Assembly: GCA_031255615.1 (NCBI GenBank)
Contig: JAIRSD010000217.1
Location: 1-14,154, forward strand
Source of the DNA: Treponema sp.
GTDB lineage: Bacteria; Spirochaetota; Spirochaetia; Treponematales; Breznakiellaceae
Direction: 5' to 3'
Length of the DNA stretch: 14,154 nt
This document shows positions 1-7,209 of this stretch, piece by piece. Within the stretch, counting starts at the first letter, position 1. Every line of letters begins with the position of its first letter. The position numbers and the translations under genes were made by a program. The notes beneath the pieces were generated by a model. It was given only the letters and a program-made list of their open reading frames with translations, made no database searches and was not told where the DNA came from.

Positions 1-17
1 TTGCTTCGCAAAACCCC

Positions 18-54
18 CAGCCCCAAAAATGGCAGGATGCCATTTTTGGGGCTG
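18..54. repeat. 17-bp perfect inverted repeat (hairpin)
   Basis: Bases 18-34 are the exact reverse complement of 38-54, with a 3-nt loop (gga). The stem contains an A5 tract in the left arm and a T5 tract in the right arm. No T-run follows the stem, so it is not a standard intrinsic terminator, although it could stop or stabilise a transcript of a gene left of the window. It abuts the dispersed repeat copy starting at 54. Its role is unknown. Confidence 0.75.
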
Positions 55-158
55 CGCAAGGGATAGGAGGGGTGCGGAGCAGCCACGCCGCAGGCGGGGC
101 CGGAGCGATAGCGGAGCCCCGCATAGCCCGGTCCCCGGCGAAGCCGGGGATGCGCCCA
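54..158 (+). repeat. Dispersed palindromic repeat, copy A
   Basis: This 105-nt block is nearly identical to the reverse complement of 12113-12222. The first half (gcgcaagggataggaggg through ccgcaggcggggccggag) matches without a difference; the second half differs by a few bases and small indels. Two internal hairpins are visible. One has a ggggc/gcccc stem (about 97-120); the other has an 8-bp stem (tccccggc/gccgggga, about 132-150) closed by a GAA loop. The frames that stay open across it do so because of base composition and do not look like protein. It is a REP-like intergenic element; no mobility gene is visible in the window. Confidence 0.85.
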
Positions 159-211
159 TACATTCGACATGCGGAGTCTGCCAGACCGGGAATCGCCGCG
201 TTAAGCCCCCC

Positions 212-238
212 TTGCCCTGCCCCTACCCATCCGATAAT
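212..238 (+). promoter_or_regulatory. Candidate promoter of the lolA-like/rodZ/rimO operon
   Basis: A gataat hexamer (233-238, 5/6 to the consensus -10) lies 13 nt before the ATG at 252. An upstream ttgccc (212-217) would be a -35 with a short 15-bp spacer. No Shine-Dalgarno sequence is visible, so the transcript would have a very short leader. This rests on motif resemblance only. Confidence 0.3.
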
Positions 239-251
239 ATTTATCTTATTG

Positions 252-953
252 ATGAAACATAAAGCGGCCAAAGCCGGATTTTTCATGGTCCTTTGGATGA
301 CGGGCGGACTTTTCCCCCTCCGGGCCCAGGAGATCGTTACCGCCGAGCGTTACCTGGAGTCTGTCTCCGAGTTTTACGGCGGGGTGAGGGATTACGAGGC
401 CCGGATCGGAATCCGCGCGGACAATAGCGATATGCAGGGGAATTTGAGTTTTCTTTCTCCCTCTTTCCTGCGAATCGATTTTACGAGTCCGGCGGAACAG
501 GTAATTGTCTTTAACGGGGAGCTTTTGACCGTGTACCTGCCGAGGCAGCGGGCGGTTTTAAGCCAAAATATTACTCCCTCCCGCCGGACCGGGGCATCCG
601 GCGCTTCTCTGGCCAGCGCCCAGGGGCTCATCCTGCTGCGGCGCAATTATATCCCCAGTTTTGTCAGCGGCCCCGCCCCCATTCCTCTGGAAGAAGGGTC
701 GAGGGAGCAGGTGGTAAAGCTCCGCCTTGCCCGGCGGTCCATTTCCGAAGGTTTCCGGGAAATTATCCTGAGCGTGAATCCGGACACCCTCCTTATCCGC
801 CGCATTGAGGGCCTGACGATCACGGGGGGGCGGATTCGGTTCGACTTTATCGATGTCAAGACCAACCAGGGAATTCCCGAGGGGCGTTTCATCTACGATT
901 CTCCGGCCTCGGCAAACCTTTATAATAATTTTTTATTCCGAGACAACGAATAG
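252..953 (+). CDS. LolA-like periplasmic lipoprotein-carrier family protein
   Basis: A 233-residue protein. The start at 252 is chosen because it begins directly with a Sec signal peptide: MKHKAAK, a hydrophobic stretch at about 8-23, and a likely cut after LRA (25). The frame is open further upstream, but there it runs through the non-coding repeat. The mature part reads as a LolA/outer-membrane lipoprotein-sorting domain: an N-terminal helix (VTAERYLESVSEFYGGVRDYEA), then alternating beta strands with family-like phrases such as SPSFLRIDFTSPAEQVIVFNGELLTVYLP and a C-terminal IRFDFIDVKTNQGIPEGRF. In the family this fold binds lipoprotein acyl chains in the periplasm and ferries them to the outer membrane. 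It sits 10 nt before a RodZ-like gene. Assignment to the fold is good; whether it is the main LolA or a paralog cannot be told. No clear ribosome-binding site precedes the ATG. Confidence 0.75.
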   Translation: MKHKAAKAGFFMVLWMTGGLFPLRAQEIVTAERYLESVSEFYGGVRDYEARIGIRADNSDMQGNLSFLSPSFLRIDFTSPAEQVIVFNGELLTVYLPRQRAVLSQNITPSRRTGASGASLASAQGLILLRRNYIPSFVSGPAPIPLEEGSREQVVKLRLARRSISEGFREIILSVNPDTLLIRRIEGLTITGGRIRFDFIDVKTNQGIPEGRFIYDSPASANLYNNFLFRDNE

Positions 954-963
954 GAGAGGGCGC

Positions 964-2034
964 ATGGATTCCCTAGGTGAAAAATTACGCAAGGCGAGGG
1001 AGGAAAAGGACCGCAGCCTGGATCAGGTAAGCCGGGATACCCTTATCGCCGTCCGCTACATTCAGGCCCTGGAGGAGGAGGACTTTTCCGGTTTCCCCGG
1101 GGAGCCTTATCTTTTGGGATTCCTGCGAAACTACAGCGAGTACCTGGGGCTGGACGTGCAGGAGCAGCTTTCCCGCTACCGGGCCATAAAGATTCAGGAA
1201 CAGCCTATCCCCATGGAACAACTGCTCCGTTCCCCGGTTCCGGTAAAAAAAATAGTCCTGGGCGTCCTCATCCCCCTTTTGGTTCTGGGCCTGGGGGGGG
1301 GCGGCTACTATCTGTATACCCACCGGCCCGTCAAGGAACGCGCCGTCTCCCCGGAAGTCAGGCAGGCGGCGGAGTACCGGATGGACGCCGGCCCCCTGGA
1401 ACGGCGTTTTTACACGGGGGATTCTATCGTCGTCCCCATGGGGGCGGATTCGTATAAACTGACCCTTTCCCATCTGGGAGAGGCGGTCGCCATCATGACT
1501 CCCCTGGGGCCTTTGACGCTGGACCTGGGCCAGGAAGCGCCCCTGGACCTCAACGATGACGGGATCGTGGAACTGCGCGTTGCCGTGGCGGATTTTGCCA
1601 AGAACAACGCCGCCGCGGGGGTCTTGCTGCGATTCGAATCCCCCCCCAGCGTCCCCCAGGAGGAGGCCCCGATCCCGGCGAATACGGCCCTTGCCGCGTC
1701 AACGGTGATTTTCAGTTCCCCCAGCGTGTATCCCTTTACGGTGCAACTGAATTTCCAGGGTTACTGTATGTTCCGCTGGGAGGTTCTTTTTGAGCGGGAT
1801 CGCCGGGATCGGAACGAGCGGTACTTTCAAAGGGGGGAGGAACTCAATATCCAGGCCCAAAACGGCGTGCGTATTGGGGCCTCCAACGCCCAGGTGGCAA
1901 AACTTCAGATAATCGGCGGGGGGCGGACCATACCGGTAGACCTGGGAGGCGCCGGGGAAGTGGTGGCGGCGGACATACGCTGGGTCAGGGACGAGGAAAA
2001 CCGCTACCACATGGTCATGGCCCGGCTGGAATAG
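964..2034 (+). CDS. rodZ: RodZ-like helix-turn-helix single-pass membrane protein
   Basis: A 356-residue protein. The start at 964 follows the ribosome-binding site aggagaggg (952-960), which overlaps the upstream stop codon. The N-terminus (about 1-72) is the HTH_25 domain of RodZ/YmfM proteins (LGEKLRKAREEKDRSLDQVS, then YIQALEEEDFSGFPGEPYLLGFLRNYSEYLGL). A basic segment follows, then one transmembrane helix (about 97-117, IVLGVLIPLLVLGLGGGGYY) and a long extracytoplasmic region of about 235 residues that is beta-rich and includes a DUF4115-type part. RodZ links the MreB cytoskeleton to the wall-elongation machinery. Placement next to rimO is a recurring arrangement in many bacteria. Lower certainty attaches to the role in cell shape, because spirochaetes vary in their elongation machinery; the domain layout itself is clear. 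Confidence 0.8.
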   Translation: MDSLGEKLRKAREEKDRSLDQVSRDTLIAVRYIQALEEEDFSGFPGEPYLLGFLRNYSEYLGLDVQEQLSRYRAIKIQEQPIPMEQLLRSPVPVKKIVLGVLIPLLVLGLGGGGYYLYTHRPVKERAVSPEVRQAAEYRMDAGPLERRFYTGDSIVVPMGADSYKLTLSHLGEAVAIMTPLGPLTLDLGQEAPLDLNDDGIVELRVAVADFAKNNAAAGVLLRFESPPSVPQEEAPIPANTALAASTVIFSSPSVYPFTVQLNFQGYCMFRWEVLFERDRRDRNERYFQRGEELNIQAQNGVRIGASNAQVAKLQIIGGGRTIPVDLGGAGEVVAADIRWVRDEENRYHMVMARLE

Positions 2035-2039
2035 TCCCG

Positions 2040-3365
2040 GTGGCCAGCTATTTTCTGGATCCCTTCGGCTGCGCGAAGAATCAGGTCGATGCGGAAACCA
2101 TGATGGCCCTGCTGGCCGCCGCCGGCTGGTCCGCCGCCGGAACACCGGATGAAGCGGACCTGATCATCGTAAATTCCTGCGGATTTATTGAAAGCGCCAA
2201 GCGGGAGTCCATCAACGCGGTCCTGTCCTGGCGCCGGAGCTATCCCGAAAAAAAGATCCTCCTTGCCGGCTGCCTGGCCCAGCGTTACGCCGGAGAACTG
2301 GCCCGGATCATGCCGGAGGCGGACGCTTTCTTCGGGAACACCGGCCTTGGGGGTATCGCGGCGGCGGCTTCCGCCCTGTTTCCCGGCATCCCCCGGGGGG
2401 AGGAACCCCTCCCCGCCCCCGGGGGCCGGCCCCTCCTCTCCCTCCCCGGTTCCGCCTATGTAAAGATCAGCGAAGGCTGCGATAACCGGTGCAGCTTCTG
2501 CTCCATCCCCCTGATCCGGGGCCCCTTGAGGAGCCGCTCCATCCCGGACATAGGCGGCGAATGCCGCTCCCTTTTGGGCCGGGGAGTCCGGGAATTCAAT
2601 ATTATCGGCCAGGATATCGCATCCTTTGGCCGGGACCGGCCCGGAGAGGGGGATCTCCCCGCCCTGCTGGAGGCCCTGGCCGCCCTGCCGGGGGAGTTCT
2701 GGGTCAGGCTTCTGTACCTCCACCCCGATCACTTCCCCCCCGCCATTCTGGATATCATAGAGGGGGATTCCCGGTTCCTCCCCTATTTCGACATTCCCTT
2801 CCAGCACGCCTCCGGGCCCTTGCTGCGGGCCATGAAACGCCGGGGAGACGGGGAAAGCTACCTGGATCTTGTCGGGAAAATCCGCTCCCGCCTGCCGGAC
2901 GCGGTCATCCGCTCCACCTTTCTTACCGGCTTTCCCGGCGAGACGGAAGATGATTTTCAGCGGCTCCTGGATTTTCAAGAACGGGCCGCCATGGACTGGA
3001 TGGGCTGTTTTACCTTTTCCAGGGAGGAGGACACCCCCGCTTATGCCATGAAAAAACGGGTGCCCAAGCGGGTGGCGGCGGAGCGGAAACGTATATTGGA
3101 GGAACGGCAGGAAAAAATCAGCGGGGAACGGATGGAACGATACCTGGGCCGGGAACTGGAGATCTTGATCGAAGAAAAGTTTGAAAGCCCCGGAGAAGAT
3201 CCGCCGCCGGGGCTGTACCTGGGGCGGGCCTATTGCCAGGCCCCGGAGGTGGACGGGGCGGTTCTGGTCTCCTGCGAAGAAACTCTGGGCCCCGGAACCC
3301 TGGTTCGCTGTAGGGTAACGGGCAGGGCAGGGGTCGATCTTGAAGCCCGTGTTGTTAAGAGTTAA
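2040..3365 (+). CDS. rimO: Ribosomal protein S12 methylthiotransferase RimO
   Basis: A 441-residue radical-SAM methylthiotransferase, of normal length for the family. It starts at GTG 2040, 5 nt after the rodZ stop; its first residues (MASYFLDPFGCAKNQVDAE) match the usual RimO N-terminus. Cluster-binding cysteines are visible: C11 (GCAKNQ), C47 (NSCGFI) and C78 (AGCLAQRY) of the MTTase domain hold the auxiliary 4Fe-4S cluster. C147-x3-C151-x2-C154 (EGCDNRCSFCS) is the radical-SAM cluster. A TRAM domain occupies about 375-441. RimO adds a methylthio group to an aspartate of ribosomal protein S12 (Asp88/89 in E. coli). The opening FLDPFGCAKNQVD and the FQHAS and TGFPGE motifs separate it from MiaB and MtaB. 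All key residues are present. Confidence 0.95.
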   Translation: MASYFLDPFGCAKNQVDAETMMALLAAAGWSAAGTPDEADLIIVNSCGFIESAKRESINAVLSWRRSYPEKKILLAGCLAQRYAGELARIMPEADAFFGNTGLGGIAAAASALFPGIPRGEEPLPAPGGRPLLSLPGSAYVKISEGCDNRCSFCSIPLIRGPLRSRSIPDIGGECRSLLGRGVREFNIIGQDIASFGRDRPGEGDLPALLEALAALPGEFWVRLLYLHPDHFPPAILDIIEGDSRFLPYFDIPFQHASGPLLRAMKRRGDGESYLDLVGKIRSRLPDAVIRSTFLTGFPGETEDDFQRLLDFQERAAMDWMGCFTFSREEDTPAYAMKKRVPKRVAAERKRILEERQEKISGERMERYLGRELEILIEEKFESPGEDPPPGLYLGRAYCQAPEVDGAVLVSCEETLGPGTLVRCRVTGRAGVDLEARVVKS

Positions 3366-3374
3366 GTTTTTATT

Positions 3375-4100
3375 ATGCGTTTTTTGATTTTTCCCTTCCT
3401 GCTCTGCACCGTTTGGCTGAGGGCTCTGGAATTCGGGGAAACCCACGCGGATCTTGTCTTCAAACCTGAATATCATCGTAGTTTCGGCTATTGCCAGGAA
3501 TTTGCCCTTTCGGGGGAACAAATTATTGAGAATTCCTATACCGTCCAGGGGGGGATTGCCCTGGGCCAAACGGGATCGGAATTCGATATCGACCTGTATC
3601 TGGGGGGCGCCTACCTGTTTCCCCTGCCCTTCAACCTAAGTATCCGGCTTTTATACATCTATAACGCCATTCCCGCGTATACCTACCAAACCAATACCCT
3701 TTTTCCCTTCCTTTCCCTTCGGAGAAAATGGGGGGGCCTGGATCTTGGGACCGCCTTCCGTTTTACCAGATTTGATTCAGCCCCTTCCGCTATCTTTGAA
3801 CCCATTTTCAGCATCCGGCTTTTTCTCGATATTCTCACCCTAAACCGGATTAAACTTTTGATGGGGCTTGGCAACTTTTCTCCCTTCCATGTGGGCAACC
3901 TGGGGGCCTATTACCTTTTTTTTGAAAGCAGAATCGATATGCAGGGATCCCGGCCCGTCAGGGCATTAAGGGAAATCTGGCGGGACGGCCCTCTTGTTTC
4001 CCTCATCAGCGGCCTTGAACTGTACCAGACCGGCGGTATGGCGCTTGCTTCGACATTTCAGGGCCTTGCCCTGCGCTGGGGGCTTGGTTTTTCATGGTAA
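3375..4100 (+). CDS. Probable outer-membrane beta-barrel protein (hypothetical)
   Basis: A 241-residue protein not recognised as a named family. A Sec signal peptide is visible (MRFLIFPFLLCTVWLRA, cut near 17). The rest is a string of alternating aromatic/hydrophobic segments with short turns, for example IDLYLGGAYLFPLPFNLSIRLLYIYNAI, GGLDLGTAFRFTRF and LALRWGLGFSW. It ends in an aromatic residue (FSW), as outer-membrane barrel proteins commonly do. I infer a small barrel or barrel-like surface protein of about 10-12 strands. The start at 3375 is 9 nt after rimO and gives a clean signal peptide; its ribosome-binding site is weak. The last 7 nt overlap the next gene, suggesting translational coupling to a lipoprotein phosphoesterase. 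Confidence 0.6.
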   Translation: MRFLIFPFLLCTVWLRALEFGETHADLVFKPEYHRSFGYCQEFALSGEQIIENSYTVQGGIALGQTGSEFDIDLYLGGAYLFPLPFNLSIRLLYIYNAIPAYTYQTNTLFPFLSLRRKWGGLDLGTAFRFTRFDSAPSAIFEPIFSIRLFLDILTLNRIKLLMGLGNFSPFHVGNLGAYYLFFESRIDMQGSRPVRALREIWRDGPLVSLISGLELYQTGGMALASTFQGLALRWGLGFSW

Positions 4101-4933
4101 GAATCCGCCGGAGGGCTGCGACGGCCGGTCTGTGCTGCTGCATCCTGCTTGCCCTCGCCGGGTGCAGGATTGACCCCCTTGGCTTTTTTGTTACCACCGA
4201 TTACAGCAAACGATTCAAAGAACGGGACAACTTCCGTTTCCTGGGGGAGGCGGAACTTAAACCCTCCTTTTCCGCCCCCTATGCGTTCATCGTCCTCTCC
4301 GATACCCATATCGAGAGGGGGAACGCCCACGGGCTGGAACGTATTAAGGATGCCGCCGCCGCGGCGGGGGCCGCGTTTGTGGTGGTTACCGGCGATATTA
4401 CCCAAAAAGGCCGGCGGCGGGATCTGGAAAAATTTCTGGAAATCGCTGAATCCCTGCGGACCCTTTCGATACCCCTGTACCCGGTAATTGGAAACCACGA
4501 TATTTATTCCGGCGGCTGGTCCCACTGGCGGGATCTCATTGGTTCCGCGACCTACGCGGTGGAAAGCCCGGATACTACCCTTATCGTGCTGGATTCCGCC
4601 AACGCCAACTTTGGCCGGGACCAGTTGAACTGGCTGGAAGATCGGCTGGGGAGGGCCGGAAAGATCGCCTTCGTCTTTACCCACGCCAATCTTTTTACCG
4701 AAACACTGGGCGACCGCGAAGTTGTTACCGATACCAGGGAGCGGGCCCGGATGCTGGCCATGCTCCAGGGCCGCTGCGGCGCGATGTTCTCCGGCCATGC
4801 CCATCGCAGGATCATCCGGGAGGCCGGAGGGGTGCAATACATCACCCTGGAGAGTTTTTTGGATCATTCAACCTATTGCCTGGGGCGGGTGGATGCTAAC
4901 GGAAACTTCTCCTGGGAATTCAGGAAACTGTAG
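4094..4933 (+). CDS. Lipoprotein metallophosphoesterase (calcineurin-like)
   Basis: A 279-residue protein. The N-terminus is a lipoprotein signal: basic MVRIRRR, hydrophobic stretch, lipobox LAGC with the lipidated Cys at 24. The catalytic part is a calcineurin-like metallophosphoesterase with the full set of metal ligands: D70-x-H72 (SDTH), G100-D101 (GDIT), G133-N134-H135-D136, H197 (FTHAN) and G234-H235-A-H237. These bind a two-metal centre that hydrolyses phosphomono- or diesters; the substrate cannot be predicted. It is expected to be anchored to a membrane facing the periplasm. The ATG at 4094 lies inside the last codons of the preceding barrel-like gene (atggtaa overlap), so the two are probably co-translated. 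The next gene starts 2 nt after its stop. Confidence 0.85.
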   Translation: MVRIRRRAATAGLCCCILLALAGCRIDPLGFFVTTDYSKRFKERDNFRFLGEAELKPSFSAPYAFIVLSDTHIERGNAHGLERIKDAAAAAGAAFVVVTGDITQKGRRRDLEKFLEIAESLRTLSIPLYPVIGNHDIYSGGWSHWRDLIGSATYAVESPDTTLIVLDSANANFGRDQLNWLEDRLGRAGKIAFVFTHANLFTETLGDREVVTDTRERARMLAMLQGRCGAMFSGHAHRRIIREAGGVQYITLESFLDHSTYCLGRVDANGNFSWEFRKL

Positions 4934-4935
4934 CC

Positions 4936-7209
4936 ATGGACCAGGGAATTCAAGACGCGGGCGGGAATATGCCCCCCTACCTGGAAATTCTAAACGAGGA
5001 ACAGCGGGAAGCGGTGTTCCACTGGGGGCGGCCCCTCCTGATTCTGGCGGGGGCGGGCTCGGGGAAAACCAGAGTGATCACCACGAAAATCGCCTACCTT
5101 ATCCGGGAGAAGGGCCTGGATCCCCGGTCTATACTGGCGGTTACTTTTACCAACAAGGCGGCCCGGGAAATGGCTGGCCGGGCCCGGCTCATTGATGAAC
5201 GGGCGGGGGACGCGATGATGCGGACCTTCCACTCCTTTGGCGCCTGGTTTCTGCGGCGGAACGGCGGCCTGGCGGGGCTGGACAGTTCCTTCGTGATCTA
5301 CGACGACGATGATTCCCTGTCCCTGCTTTCTACCCTTGTGGAAGACAGCTCCAAGGCGGAGCTGCGGCAGATCGCCGCCGACATCGCCCGGGCCAAGGAT
5401 TATTTTTTCTCCCCCGACAGCCCCGGCCTGGAGCTTGTCGATCACCAGCCGAAGTTCAGGAAGATCTACGCCCAGTACGAGGAACGGTTAAAGTCCATCG
5501 GTAATGTGGATTTTGGGGATCTGATAAAAAAGACCGTGGAGATTCTGCGGGATAACCCATCCACGGCGGCCCGGATTCAGGACCGATTCCGGGTGATTCT
5601 GGTGGATGAGTACCAGGATGCCAATATCGCCCAGTTTGCCCTGCTCAAGGAACTGGCGGGCCCCTCCACCTATATCTGCGTTGTCGGGGACGATGATCAG
5701 TCGATTTACCGTTTCCGGGGCGCGGAGGTCCGAAACATCCTGGAATTTCCCGAGCGTTTTCAGGGGGCCGACATTGTCAGGCTGCCCCGGAATTACCGGT
5801 CCACCGCGGCGATACTAAAAACCGCCGAATCGGTGGTGGCCCGGAACCAGTCCCGTCTGGGCAAAAAACTGATAGCCCAGCGGAGCGGAGGCAAAAAACC
5901 GGTCCTCAGCTTCCTGCCCGATCAGGATGAGGAGGCCGCTTTTTGCGCCGCCCTTATCGAAGGATCCAGATCGGGAAAGGACCTGGTCCGCTGGTCCGAC
6001 TGGGCGATCCTCTACCGGACCAATGCCCAGTCCCTGGGCTTTGAGACCGAATTTCTTCACCGGGGCATCCCCTACCGGATAGTGGGGTCCCTGAAGTTCT
6101 ATGAACGGGAGGAGATCAAAGACGCCCTGGCCTTGCTTTCCCTGCTGGTGAATCCCCGGGACGAAATTGCCTTCCGCCGAGTAGTGAACAAACCCGCCCG
6201 GGGTCTGGGAAAGGCGGCGGTGGATCGTATTGTCGAGGAAGCGGCAACGGTCTCCGCCGCGGCGGAGAATCCGGGCGATCTGGAAGCCGCGGCCCGGAGA
6301 CTGCTGCCGGTCCTGGCCTCCCGGGCCCGCAAGGGGATGGAAATATTCCTCTCCCTCATGTCGGAAGGGCGGGCCCTTCTTTCCGCAGACCCCCTGGACG
6401 CCGCTTTCCTATCCCAGGCGGAAGGCCGGGGGGGCGGAGAATCCCGGAACGAACTGCGGGGGGCGGAGGGCCTTTCCGTGCTGGTGGTAAACCTGGTTAA
6501 GGATTCCGGCCTGGCCGATTACCACCGGTACCACGACGAGGCTGGGGCGGTCCAGCGGCTTAACAACCTCCAGGAGTTGGCCAACGCCGCCAGCGAGTAT
6601 CCCCCCGGTATGGAGGGGCTTCTGCTGTTCCTTGAAAACATCGAACTGGATCGTTCCCTGGAGGAGGCGCCGAAAAAAGAGGACAACGAAAGCCAAGTTA
6701 CCCTCATTACCTTCCACAACACCACGGGCCTGGAATTCCGGCGGGTTATTATGACCGGCCTTGAACAGGGCATTTTTCCCCGGGACAGCAAGGAGGGGGA
6801 GGATCTGGAGGAGGAACGGCGGCTGTTCTATGTGGGCGCGACGCGGGCCATGGACGAGCTTTACCTCACTTCCTGCGCCCGCCGCCGTCTCTACGGCCGC
6901 ACCCAAAGCGTCGAACCAAGCCTTTTCCTTCGGGAGATTGATCCTTCGGTCCTGCGGATCCTGGGGGCCCCTTCCTACGCTTTCCGGGTTCCCGCCGGAA
7001 ACCGGGATTCCGGCGGCGCTTCGGAAACGGGAGGCTGGCGGCGGGGGGACCGGGTTTACCACGACGATTATGGCTACGGCGGGGTTACCGCCGTTAGGGA
7101 AAGCGGAGAGGGGCCGGTGGTGGAGCTTCTTTTTGAAAGCGGCAAGACTCTGCGTGTCCTCGGATCTTCTCCGGGCCGGTCCATCGTAAAAATTGGGAAG
7201 GATTACTGA
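4936..7209 (+). CDS. UvrD/PcrA/Rep-family superfamily-1A DNA helicase
   Basis: A 757-residue ATP-dependent 3'-5' DNA helicase. Motifs in order: Walker A GAGSGKT (39-45), Ia TFTNKAA (70-76), Ib TFHSFG (97-102), a conserved VDFGDL (191-196), Walker B VDEYQD (223-228), III GDDDQSIYRFRGA (251-263), IV PRNYRS (284-289), a UvrD C-terminal ILYRTNAQS (358-366), V TFHNTTGLEF (592-601) and VI RRLFYVGATRA with R637. A Tudor-like C-terminal region (about 702-757, GDRVYHDDYGYGGVTAV) is typical of PcrA/UvrD and can contact RNA polymerase. Motif V is odd: the usual Lys of AKGLE is Thr597 (codon acg at 6724). Repair, replication-restart and transcription-coupled roles are known for the family. M12 (4969) is an alternative start and fits family N-termini (PYLEILNEEQREAV) well; the start at 4936 was kept because a purine-rich aggaaa precedes it. 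Confidence 0.92.
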   Translation: MDQGIQDAGGNMPPYLEILNEEQREAVFHWGRPLLILAGAGSGKTRVITTKIAYLIREKGLDPRSILAVTFTNKAAREMAGRARLIDERAGDAMMRTFHSFGAWFLRRNGGLAGLDSSFVIYDDDDSLSLLSTLVEDSSKAELRQIAADIARAKDYFFSPDSPGLELVDHQPKFRKIYAQYEERLKSIGNVDFGDLIKKTVEILRDNPSTAARIQDRFRVILVDEYQDANIAQFALLKELAGPSTYICVVGDDDQSIYRFRGAEVRNILEFPERFQGADIVRLPRNYRSTAAILKTAESVVARNQSRLGKKLIAQRSGGKKPVLSFLPDQDEEAAFCAALIEGSRSGKDLVRWSDWAILYRTNAQSLGFETEFLHRGIPYRIVGSLKFYEREEIKDALALLSLLVNPRDEIAFRRVVNKPARGLGKAAVDRIVEEAATVSAAAENPGDLEAAARRLLPVLASRARKGMEIFLSLMSEGRALLSADPLDAAFLSQAEGRGGGESRNELRGAEGLSVLVVNLVKDSGLADYHRYHDEAGAVQRLNNLQELANAASEYPPGMEGLLLFLENIELDRSLEEAPKKEDNESQVTLITFHNTTGLEFRRVIMTGLEQGIFPRDSKEGEDLEEERRLFYVGATRAMDELYLTSCARRRLYGRTQSVEPSLFLREIDPSVLRILGAPSYAFRVPAGNRDSGGASETGGWRRGDRVYHDDYGYGGVTAVRESGEGPVVELLFESGKTLRVLGSSPGRSIVKIGKDY

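Noticed and set aside
29..262. Open frames across repeat copy A, and the similar one across copy B (12016-12303)
   Set aside because: They exist because the repeat is GC-rich; the two copies read different peptides in part, and no ribosome-binding site is seen. The structure, not the peptide, is conserved.
2004..3569. Long open frame of about 520 codons on the - strand opposite rimO
   Set aside because: It mirrors the high-GC codon pattern of rimO; the translation is Gly/Pro/Gln-rich, with no domain or signal. rimO on the + strand has every family motif.
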